Assembly: GCF_042100115.1 (NCBI RefSeq)
Contig: NC_091272.1
Span: 1,612,001-1,676,000 of the forward strand
Direction of reading: 5' to 3'
Origin: Alternaria dauci
Taxonomy: Eukaryota; Ascomycota; Dothideomycetes; Pleosporales; Pleosporaceae
DNA length: 64,000 bases
Below, one piece after another: positions 35,659 to 44,508 of the stretch. The notes under the pieces were generated by a model. The model was not told the DNA's origin, did not search any database, and worked only from the letters and a program-made list of their open reading frames with translations. A program made the position numbers and the translations under genes. The stretch's first letter is position 1, and the number at the start of each line of letters is the position of its first letter.

Positions 35659-38630
35659 ATGAATGCCCTCTATACTCTCCCTGGCAGTTCCAGGTAATAC
35701 GTACCGCTTCGGCCGTCGTGCGACGCGCCTGATACCTTACCGGGTGTGTGTCGGCCGCTGCTGCTTCAAGGCTCATACATACTGACCTATTTTGCCAGTG
35801 TTCTTGCAGCCTCGTCACCCATCTTCAAAAGCGACATACGTCCCTCTTTTCAACATGTCGTGTCTGGACCCCTTCGGGACTGCTGCTCTCCCATGGCCCT
35901 ACGACTCTCAACCCCCGCCACAGCATAGCCGTCCATCGCCATGACGAGCTTCAGCGGCCTCCGAGGCGCTACTCCGTACCCGCTTCCGGCAACGAAGGCT
36001 TTCTCGAGGTGGACGATACCGTGAAAGTTACCAAGGACATTACCGAGGACGTTACCGAGGACGTTACCGAGGACGATGGCATGTTTCGGCCACAACTGTC
36101 CCGCGCAGCCAGGAAGGCTCTGCGCACAAGTAGGCCTGCAAAAGTCCTTGCCTCGATAAACGGCCCGGCCAGAGACCTTTATTTTGCCCCACGCAACCAG
36201 TCCGATCTGTCCTACACTGTGCCACGACTGTTTTTGCGCAAACGCGAGCCCAAGACGGAACCTCCTGGCAGCACTATTCCGCGGCGTCAACCCGTCTCGC
36301 TTTACTCTGTCCTTGCCCGTTTTCTCCAACATCACACAACGACACCAGCACCAGAGTCGCACTTCTACTTTGCTCCACTGGAATTGGACCTGCTACAAAG
36401 CCAAGGCTACACAATGGAAAGCGTAGATCGATGGGCTGTTTCTCTCGTGGTGCCGCAATCAATTGAAGCAGCAAGGGTTTTCGAACAAAGCCACGAGATG
36501 CCGCCTCTGTTCTTACTTTTGTTATTCTTACGTCGTAGGCACATCACAGGACCTGCCCTTGGCATCATTATGAAGCACCTCGTCCGTGTTGCGCATTCCG
36601 AGTCGATAAGCTGGTCCCAACTTAAAGTCATCATCATCCGTTTACTCCGCCATGTGCGACGACACCGGCCTGAGTCAATGCCATGGGTCGCGTCCTTCTT
36701 CGTCCTTGAAGCAAGCCGCCTCTACGACGACACGTCTGGACCTGATACTCCGTCACCACAAAGCTTATCAGACTTGACGCAGTTTTGCAACATTCTCCTC
36801 CAGCTGCTATCACTGCCGGCAACATCTCGACCTTTACTGGCCGCTGCCCACCAAGAAAAGGCTCAGTTCAGGATCCTTGCATACATGGCCAGTCAGTCGC
36901 CGGCAATAGTAGTGACGCATCTCGGCTTCCGCGCTGTAGCGCGCAATCAGCTGGCACATGCCAAGACACCACAAGAAAGAGAGTGGGCTGAGCTTAAAGG
37001 GTATGGCTGGCCTCCGTGGAAGGAGAACCGTACAGCAATGGATGAGGACAAAGGCTACGAGTTCGGTGCTTCCCGAGCTTCCCAGCTTCTACACCGTATG
37101 CACGAAGCTGGATACAGCAGCCGACTGTGGGAAGACATAGCCCAAGTCTATGCTGGCTGGGACACAGACGCTAGTCCAACGATACAAACTCGAACGTCTT
37201 TCCCCCTATTTTCTTCGCAATATCGCAACGCTAACAGACTTCGTGCTCTACTCTGGGCTGGCCGTATACGAGCGACACGCACGCGCAGGGAGGCCTGGGC
37301 ATGCTTCCTTTCACAAGAGCTCTCTGGAGAACCTACCCATCCCGCAATATATCTTGCAATGTTCGAAAAGCTGCATTATGGTACAGTACAAAGATCGACA
37401 AGCCCAGAGTCCTCATCCGAGACAGGTGGCACTCCACAACAAGGCGCCACTTATTTGTTACCAGGAGATATGAAAGAAGTCTTGCCAGACACGCTGTCCA
37501 CGTTACACCACGTTTACATTAGCGAGCCGGTTCCCACTTACCGGGAGCTATTTAAACGGATGCAGACCGCTCAGGTCGAGCTTGATACCCGCCTGCTCGC
37601 CTTCCTAATAGAGACGTGTCCCGATTTCCATATGGGTCTAGATATACTGGCCATGGCTAAGAACAAATCCAATGGCAGGATAGGCCAAATCCTTGATGGA
37701 ACTCACGACCAGGATATGGCACACCAGCCAATCCCGGGTTATCTTCTCAAAGCCATCGTTGTATTCTTGTGTCGTTTTGGACGCGTCGAACAGTTACTGC
37801 CCAAGGAAATTAATTTTCTACCACCAGAACAGCATGCCCTCCAGCTCAGGTCGAGCAGGCAATATCTTGTCGAATACGCGTACATGCTTCTTAGACATTA
37901 TAGGCTGCCTTACCGACCAGCTTGGGCTGCCATCATAGACAAGCTGGTATGGCAGAGAGATACCAACCCTGACGACCGAATTGCCATTGTTTCTCGATAT
38001 AGACGTGTCGGTGAAATCCTTGAACAGATGCAGCAGCTGGATCTCGACGTCGACGACGACATTTTCCGCCTAGTCTGTACGTCGACCCGGTTCGCTGCTC
38101 AGGCCATCCAAGGAGGCTTCGCATCTAATGAAGACACGCGACATGTCCTTTCCACCGGTTCCCTTCGCCTCCGGACGCTCTTCAATAGCTTGGTTGGTGT
38201 TGATGCCGACGCGCAGTCACCTCTAAGTCGCCAGACTGGTAGTAACGTCGTTTCATCACACATTCCAGGACCTGCAGATCTACATGCTTATGTACGAGCA
38301 CTAACTCTTCTCCGCGATTATGAGGGCCTTTATTCCTTCACCATCTGGCTCACCAAAAACCGTGTCGAAGTGACGGCGCGCGCAGAAGCTCAGCACTCAG
38401 GCAAGAACTTTCTTTTCAGGACACTCGTGGCATTGCGATTGGCTGTCGATGGTGAGAGTTCAGAGTCGAAAGCCGACTATCCACTTGGCGCACCAGAAGA
38501 TATAGCACTTCTTATCAAAACACAAATCGAAAGTGTCGAAGAGTGGGGTGGTTGGCCCGAACGAGAATATGTCGATTTGTATCTCAAAAATCAATTGAAA
38601 TCGGGACCACCTGTCGTTGGAGGACGCTAG
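35659..38630 (+). CDS. Large putative mitochondrial helical-repeat (PPR-like) protein
   Basis: The long frame has no in-frame ATG before 36081. A phase-correct intron (35694-35809, tccag|gtaata to ttcttgcag, with an actgac branch site) links an ATG at 35659 to it, giving 951 aa. The N-terminus is then MNALYTLPGSSSLVTHLQKR, basic and Ser/His-rich, ending in RPPRRYS before an acidic stretch. This resembles a mitochondrial presequence with an RxY/S cleavage site. The body is alpha-helical with weak repeats (FFVLEASRLY; YRELFKRMQTAQVELDTRLL; SVEEWGGWPEREYVDLYLKN), similar to fungal pentatricopeptide-like proteins of organelle RNA metabolism. Target unknown. A start at 36081 (MFRPQLSRAARK, also presequence-like) would give 849 aa. 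Confidence 0.65.
36027..36074 (+). repeat. Four tandem 12-bp units
   Basis: Four consecutive 12-bp units, gttaccaaggac, attaccgaggac, gttaccgaggac and gttaccgaggac, encode VTKD-ITED-VTED-VTED in the large putative mitochondrial protein. The unit length keeps the frame, which argues that this stretch is translated and that the start is upstream of it. Confidence 0.9.
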
Positions 38631-38747
38631 ATGAAGATACTATGCCAATGGACTCCCTTTTTCGTCGTGTTCGACAACCTTTGATTTGTACTTTTCATGT
38701 GAACATACGAGTACAGGCAATAAGACTATCTCCAATGATTCTGAAGA

Positions 38748-39566
38748 CTACCGGGTATTTTTGCCTTCCATCCACGTTGCCACCACTGCAAAATTCTCTA
38801 GCCACTCCAACTCCGCATCGCTACGTGGAAGAATTGGTAATCCTGCAGGTGCTTTTCTTAAAAGCTCTACATTGTAGGCCCGTATCAGAACCTTGGGGTT
38901 GAGCTTATGCGAACTCAGGTGCTGCTGCTCCAGCGCCTCAGACAGGTGCGTCACCGTATCAACCTCTCCCTCTGTAGTATCTCGCGCCCAGGATGGAGCA
39001 TTCGCGATGACAGCACGACATTTGTCCACGATATCCGCCGGCGCAACCTGTATATCTGCGGCATCTGAAAGATGTTCTTGGAACATTTCCACTTGACTTT
39101 CATACGGCACGAGAGCCGGCCATGCGAACCAGGCAATGCGTCCTTCACCGGTTTTCCACCTCCCGTATTTCGCCCTCCTAATCATTTCTCTCGCACGGCG
39201 ACGCATATCAGTGGGAACATGTCGCGTGTTGAGGTCTTCGGGTGCACGAACCTTGGGGTTAAACGGCTCCTTGAGACGAGTTGGATGGGCTTCGTAGATA
39301 GCTGCCAGACGGTAGAGCTCTGCTGCCAGTTCTTCTGCCCTGAACAAACGACACTGTTGGTACATATCGATAAATGTTGCCAGGTCGTTGAAACTGAATG
39401 GTAGGTCGTTCGAAAGGTATCCGTACCGGCGGCAAATGGCGTCTTTGTTACCTAGCTCGGGGACTTTGGAGAATACAGCTGTGGCTTGCGGGGGTAATCG
39501 TGGGAGCCATGGTGCGATGAGGCGCGCGTAGTGTACGAAAACATCCTCAGCAGGATTCGGCGGCAT
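38748..39566 (-). CDS. Conserved-looking hypothetical protein, 272 aa
   Basis: One intronless frame from ATG to stop. It is helix-rich, starts MPPNPAEDVFVHYARLIAPW, and has Trp/Arg-rich central segments (RRRAREMIRRAKYGRWKTGE; RIAWFAWPALVPYESQ). No signal peptide, membrane helix or known domain was recognised. Amino-acid composition and codon use look genuine, and the frame fills nearly the whole gap between its neighbours. Its start codon is only 21 bp from that of the divergent SDR gene. Function unknown. Confidence 0.65.
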   Translation of the reverse strand: MPPNPAEDVFVHYARLIAPWLPRLPPQATAVFSKVPELGNKDAICRRYGYLSNDLPFSFNDLATFIDMYQQCRLFRAEELAAELYRLAAIYEAHPTRLKEPFNPKVRAPEDLNTRHVPTDMRRRAREMIRRAKYGRWKTGEGRIAWFAWPALVPYESQVEMFQEHLSDAADIQVAPADIVDKCRAVIANAPSWARDTTEGEVDTVTHLSEALEQQHLSSHKLNPKVLIRAYNVELLRKAPAGLPILPRSDAELEWLENFAVVATWMEGKNTR

Positions 39567-39587
39567 CTGAAGAGAGGTGGATCAAAC
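39567..39587. promoter_or_regulatory. 21-bp gap between divergent start codons
   Basis: Only 21 bp (gaagagaggtggatcaaac plus flanks) separate two oppositely oriented start codons. Promoter and leader of each gene must lie inside the coding region of the other, or one of the starts is really further in. Confidence 0.5.
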
Positions 39588-41036
39588 ATGACGCCAGACG
39601 GAACTGTCCACGAAATGGAAATGGCTGAGAATGCGATACCTCGTGCGGACCTCTCGACTACCTTGAGAGTTATTGCGCATCTACAAGAGGCTGCCATAAT
39701 CCAACGAGACACCACAGCTATCACTATCATGGCTTGGTTGGAGGAGCGAGTTGCTCCTAGTCGACACACCGTCTCAGAATCTGCTCCACAGGAGACGGAA
39801 ATCCCAAGGCCACCACCGACGCCACGCAAACGTTTGTGCTACATCTGTCGTATGGTTATGACGACCCCATACCCTCCTCAGCCAGCCATGTGCATACCCT
39901 GCGGATCTTTCAACCACTCTTCTTCCATGCTTTCGACTCCGTCGAAGCTGGTCTTACCACATACCTTCACCGCGCTGGTAACAGGAGCGAGAGTCAATCT
40001 TGGCTACCACACGGCGTTGCGTCTTCTGCGCTGCGGTGCCCGAGTAATCGCCACAACGCGGTATCCGCATGATGCTATATCGCGGTACATTGAAGAGCCA
40101 GACTCCCATGTATGGAAGGATCGGTTAAGAGTGATAGGTGCAGATTTCAGGTGTGCGAAGGACGCCCACGATTTGGTGTATGAAACAAAGCAATGCCTGA
40201 AGCAATGGGCTGATAGAGGGTGCATGAGGTTGTCTGCGTTGATCAATAACGCAGCGCAGACACTTACAGGCAGCGTGGAAAGGAAGAAATTGGCCATGAA
40301 GCGAGAACAAGCCTTGAGTAAACGCTTAACGCACAGGGATCTGTTGATTGAGGGGAGCTACACTACCAGAGTGCGAGGACGAGAATTGCCAATGAGACTG
40401 CTGGACCCTGGGCCGAGTAGTGTGCAGCCATGGAGCTCTCTGGAAGAACAGACAGGCTCTGCAGACTCGGCGGAAATGCTTGATGCATCTTACGAAACGA
40501 CCGCTCAAACAGCGCCCTACACCAAATCCTCCTGGGTCCAATCTATATCCGAGATACCATACGAAGACGTTGGTTCCGCTCTCTCGGTCAACACATTCGT
40601 CCCTTTCATCCTCTGCCGGGAGCTCCTTCCTCTTATGGGCTGCAGCAGTCTCAAGAAACCTACCAAACCCCAGGGTTACATAATCAACGTCTCTTCCCGC
40701 GAAGGCATCTTCGAGTCTCACACGTCTTCGTCGGCGAAACAAGGCAAACACGTGCACACCAACATGTCCAAAGCCGCGCTCAATATGCTTACTGAGACGG
40801 AGGCAGAGCCTGCTTGGCGTAAGAAGCGTGTCGCCATGAACACGGTTGATCCTGGATACATGAGTGCGGCGCCTGAGTATGAAGATGCTTTCGAGGGGGT
40901 GAGACCGATTGGGTGGGAAGACGGAGCTGGGAGGGTGTTGTGGCCGATTGCTGTGGCGGAGATGGGGGAAAGAATTGTTTGGGGGAGGTTTTTGAAGCAC
41001 TACGGAGCTGTGGAGGGGGAGGCGGTCCGGGGGTGA
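39588..41036 (+). CDS. SDR-family oxidoreductase-like protein with N-terminal double CxxC
   Basis: One intronless frame of 482 aa, started at the first ATG. Residues 84-105 hold C84-Y-I-C87 and C102-I-P-C105, a probable zinc knuckle. A Rossmann fold follows: LVTGARVNLGYHTALRLLRC is the cofactor loop (TGxxxNxG), then GADFR, LINNAAQTL (NNAA) and YIINVSSREG. The position of the catalytic YxxxK is HTNMSKAALNML: Lys is kept but Tyr is replaced by Thr. Related ascomycete proteins that I recall share this layout. Substrate unknown; lack of the tyrosine suggests altered or lost reductase activity. A start at a later Met would remove only the unmatched first about 80 residues. Confidence 0.8.
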   Translation: MTPDGTVHEMEMAENAIPRADLSTTLRVIAHLQEAAIIQRDTTAITIMAWLEERVAPSRHTVSESAPQETEIPRPPPTPRKRLCYICRMVMTTPYPPQPAMCIPCGSFNHSSSMLSTPSKLVLPHTFTALVTGARVNLGYHTALRLLRCGARVIATTRYPHDAISRYIEEPDSHVWKDRLRVIGADFRCAKDAHDLVYETKQCLKQWADRGCMRLSALINNAAQTLTGSVERKKLAMKREQALSKRLTHRDLLIEGSYTTRVRGRELPMRLLDPGPSSVQPWSSLEEQTGSADSAEMLDASYETTAQTAPYTKSSWVQSISEIPYEDVGSALSVNTFVPFILCRELLPLMGCSSLKKPTKPQGYIINVSSREGIFESHTSSSAKQGKHVHTNMSKAALNMLTETEAEPAWRKKRVAMNTVDPGYMSAAPEYEDAFEGVRPIGWEDGAGRVLWPIAVAEMGERIVWGRFLKHYGAVEGEAVRG

Positions 41037-41618
41037 TGGAGGAATGATTATCGCGATACAGTAGGCGGCCACCGAGACTCTACACTCTCGGGGTGATGGA
41101 GAAAAGGGCCCGGCGCTACCAATCCAGGTGACCTGTTCTGTAGCATGTTGTTAGATACCAGCGTGTATCCTTGTACCGCAACAAGAGGGCATTGAAGTCG
41201 TGATGCAGTAATGACGGATCACGAGGTATGGTTGCCCGTCTCTAGACGGCTAGTAGTCGGAGTAATATAACGGGGCAAGACGCGTGACGCGGTAAGAAAG
41301 GGTCAGGGTTTAGCTTAAACAGTTCTGCCGAAGCCAGCCCCGCCGAAGCATCAAGCAGCAATCGAGCATCTCTCCAGTCTCCAGCACGCCGTCCCGTCAG
41401 TTCACGCTGGCGCTGGTAAACGGCGCAGTCGCATTCGCACGCGAGTTCTACATACGTGTGCAGAAGTGCATTACCTAACCTTCCACTCTGTTCACTTGGC
41501 TAGGCAGCCGCATCGTGGGGCCGTACAAGTACAGCGCCGACAGCGAGCACAGCACAGCACTGGACAGAGACACACACGACTACCAACCGCCCGACGAGCC
41601 GAAACTCAGACTCTCACC
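41037..41618. other. Intergenic, PKR1 promoter
   Basis: 582 bp. A duplicated cggggtgatgga occurs at 41029-41040 and 41090-41101, across the SDR gene end and the gap. Otherwise nothing was recognised. Confidence 0.45.
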
Positions 41619-42257
41619 ATGGCATCCTTCTTCGAACAGCTATGGGAGTCCATCTTCATTGCGGGGCCGACGCCGACGCTCCTTATCGCAACAAACGCCT
41701 CGTTCGCCGCGCTCCAGGTCCTTCTGTTCGTCATGCTCATTGCGACGTACAGCATACACTTTGTCATCCTCTCCGTCTTGTGCGGAGGGCTTTGGTGGTC
41801 CATCAACTGGTTTGCGATGGAGCTCCGCGCTGCGCAAGCCAAGGAGGAGGAGGCAAAGCGTATCCGGGAAGCCAGAAGGGGCGGCAAAGAGAAGGCTGAC
41901 GCAGGCGACGATGGAGAGGGAATGGACTCAGGCGACGACACCGAGGTCGACACCGAGGTCGAGCAGAAGCAGACTCTCAAGCCCAAACCAAACGCGCCGC
42001 GTGCGCCACGCCCAGAAACGCAGAGCACCGTATTCGTTGAGAAGCCTGACGGAAGTGAACCAGACAGCCCAACACCGCTCTCGGCTTCTGCGGGTCGCGG
42101 GGGCCCTACTGCTGCTAGCACCACGGGCGCGACGACGAGTCTGGCGGCACCTGTAGAGGATGCGCTGAAGAGACGGAAGGGCATGGGAGAATCAACTGGT
42201 GATATATCAACCGACAGCGAGTGGGACAAGCTGTCCGAGGACTCTGAGGACAAATGA
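41619..42257 (+). CDS. PKR1: V-ATPase assembly factor Pkr1
   Basis: Intronless, 212 aa, start accATGg. The N-terminus FFEQLWESIFIAGPTPTLL is the family hallmark. Two adjacent membrane helices follow (about residues 20-41 and 45-66; ATYSIHFVILSVLCGGLWWS). The remaining about 145 residues are a cytosolic, charged, disordered tail ending STDSEWDKLSEDSEDK. Pkr1 is an ER membrane protein that in yeast helps assemble the Vo sector of the vacuolar ATPase with Vma12/21/22. The tail is longer than in yeast Pkr1, common for filamentous fungi. A frame extension upstream of the ATG is not needed. Confidence 0.92.
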   Translation: MASFFEQLWESIFIAGPTPTLLIATNASFAALQVLLFVMLIATYSIHFVILSVLCGGLWWSINWFAMELRAAQAKEEEAKRIREARRGGKEKADAGDDGEGMDSGDDTEVDTEVEQKQTLKPKPNAPRAPRPETQSTVFVEKPDGSEPDSPTPLSASAGRGGPTAASTTGATTSLAAPVEDALKRRKGMGESTGDISTDSEWDKLSEDSEDK

Positions 42258-42785
42258 AAAGGCAACATGATACTGTTAGACGCTCTTCAACATTGTTCCG
42301 TATATCTGGATGCTAGACGCGATTAGACTGTGTGGATCTGTACATCCATGTCCTTACGCGTGAACACGCGCTGCCGCCTCTGTTGCCCGGCATGTGGAAT
42401 GTCGCTGCCAACTAGTTCCTGTTACCATGTCGCCATGGTTCCTACTTGCTCCATCTGCCCCTTTGTGCCCCTTTCACTTGGTGTTCCCTGTGCTTGATGC
42501 CCAACTATGTCATGACGGACTGGCCGTGCTTGCCACGCGCCGCACCAGGACCCTGAATGCCCCGCCTTGATGCAGCATTCACCCATCACAGTGCCACAGA
42601 CCTGATTGTCGTGATGCAGCGCTCGAGATAATCTTCACGTGTCGCTGATGAGGACGCGTAACCTTCACCCACACCGGTAGCGGTCCTGCTTGTCGTCGAT
42701 AAGTTGTTGCCTTGAGGCACCATTCGCGAAGACCCAGGTACTTGTACCTCGTGCCCACCCCGCCGCATTCACAACACCCACTCTC
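42258..42785. other. Intergenic, upstream of the AMSH gene
   Basis: 528 bp with no supported gene. It includes CT- and CCC-rich stretches at 42430-42490. Confidence 0.45.
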
Positions 42786-44508
42786 ATGGCTACCATCAAC
42801 ACCCCCGTGAGCCTCCCCGAGGTGACGGAGCAAGCCGGGAACTACACATACAATGCGCACATCCCGTTGGCGAATTGGCTGCGCACGGCCAGTACTATGC
42901 AAAAAGAGGCCCAAGTCTATGAAGCAGAGGGCAACGATGCGCAGACCTATCTCCTCCTATACCGACACGCCGATCTCGTCCTCCAGAAACTACAAGGCCA
43001 CCCGGATAGAAATAAACCAGAAAACCGGAAAGCGCTGAATGCTGCAACAGCAGCCGTCAGTCGCGACCTGAAGAAGCTCGAGGAGATCGCGCCGCGCATC
43101 AAGAAGAGACATGAGGAATACGAAGACAGGAGACGGAGACAGAAGGAGGCCCTGAGGTCGCTGGAGGGAAACGGCGTCGGAACGCTTCCCCAGGAGCTGG
43201 ACGGGCTGGCGATTCAAGACCGAGGATCCAAGAGAAGGTCATTCGACTCCAGACCCACAATCGATGCACGTTCTCTTGAGAACCAGTCACTGGCCGCAAG
43301 ACTGGCGCAGAGAGAAGTACGGCGGAGAGACACCATCAGAAGAGGTGTGCGACAGCATGGTATGTCAGACGAGGGGCAGGCACGCCAAAGTGGAGGTACC
43401 TGGGACAGCTGGCAGAATCAGCTTGGGCAGCCAGCAGGCGATGGAGATGATATCTCGAACCAACTGCAAGAAGTTGCAAGGCTCCAGCAGAGCGGCCATA
43501 GAACATCATATTCCTCGGTGAGCTTCGTGCAACATTGTTGTGGCTCATGTACTGAAAAACCCAGCGTCCCACGTCTCAGTCCGCGTCTCCATATCACTAC
43601 CCTACCATTCCCTACAAGACCGCTCAAGACCGATGGTCAGACTCACAGTCGCGTGACGCAGCACCTGCACGACCTCCAAAAGAGCAGATATACAGACAGT
43701 CTGGAACACCATCAGCGCCACCGCCGTTGCCGCCCAAGTCGCCAGCTTCTACGTACGATGCGCGATTCGGCCACTCACGGCCTCCACCTGTCCCAGGCAA
43801 GATCTCGGAGAGCGCGCCACCTTTACCCCAAAGACCTCTGACTCCTTCAGCTGAACTCGACGAGTTTACATTCAAGCCTTCTGCCTTCCTCGAGAATGGC
43901 GATCCCCTTCGTCCTGTCTTCCTGCCGTCCCAATTGCGCAATCAGTTCCTGGCCGTTGCTTCGTCCAACACACGTCTGAACCTGGAAACATGCGGTATGT
44001 TGGGTGGAATATTGAAGTCCAACGCCCTATTCATTACACGCCTTATCATCCCCGAGCAAACAAGCACAAGCGACACATGCGAGACGTTGAATGAGGAGGA
44101 GCTCTTCGACTACTGCGACAAAGAGGAGCTCATGGTCCTTGGCTGGATCCATACACATCCAACACAAACCTGCTTTATGAGCAGCAGAGACTTACATACC
44201 CATGTCGGATACCAGGTCATGATGCCGGAAAGCATCGCAATCGTGTGCGCTCCGACAAAACAGCCTAGGTATGCTCATATGCTCCTTCATGCCTGCATTC
44301 AAGACACTGACCATATGACAGCTGGGGATGCTTCCGCCTCACCGACCCACCAGGCAAACAAGCCATTCTTAACTGCAGCCGACCCGGTATCTTCCACCCT
44401 CATGATATTGATAACGTCTACACGGAAGCGTTGAAACCAGGCCACGTAGTTGAGCTGACCGATGCGCCGCTGGAGATTGTGGACATGAGGCCTAAGAAGA
44501 ACTTCTAA
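42786..44508 (+). CDS. sst2: AMSH-type JAMM deubiquitinase (Sst2-like)
   Basis: Three exons, 42786-43517, 43565-44268 and 44322-44508, 540 aa. The N-terminal USP8-dimerisation/MIT-like helical domain spans residues 1-115 (LANWLRTASTMQKEAQVYEA; YLLLYRHADLVL). A Pro/Ser/Gln-rich linker follows. The MPN+ domain has ETCGMLGG, then LGWIHTHPTQTCFMSSRDLH around residue 440: the HxHPxxxxxxSxxD zinc motif of JAMM proteases is complete. Exon 3 adds SWGCFRLTDPPGKQ and the zinc-coordinating CSRPGIFHPH typical of AMSH. It should cleave Lys63-linked ubiquitin at endosomes with ESCRT-0. The linker exon is fixed by the donor gtgagc and the acceptor cccag, with frame kept. Confidence 0.93.
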
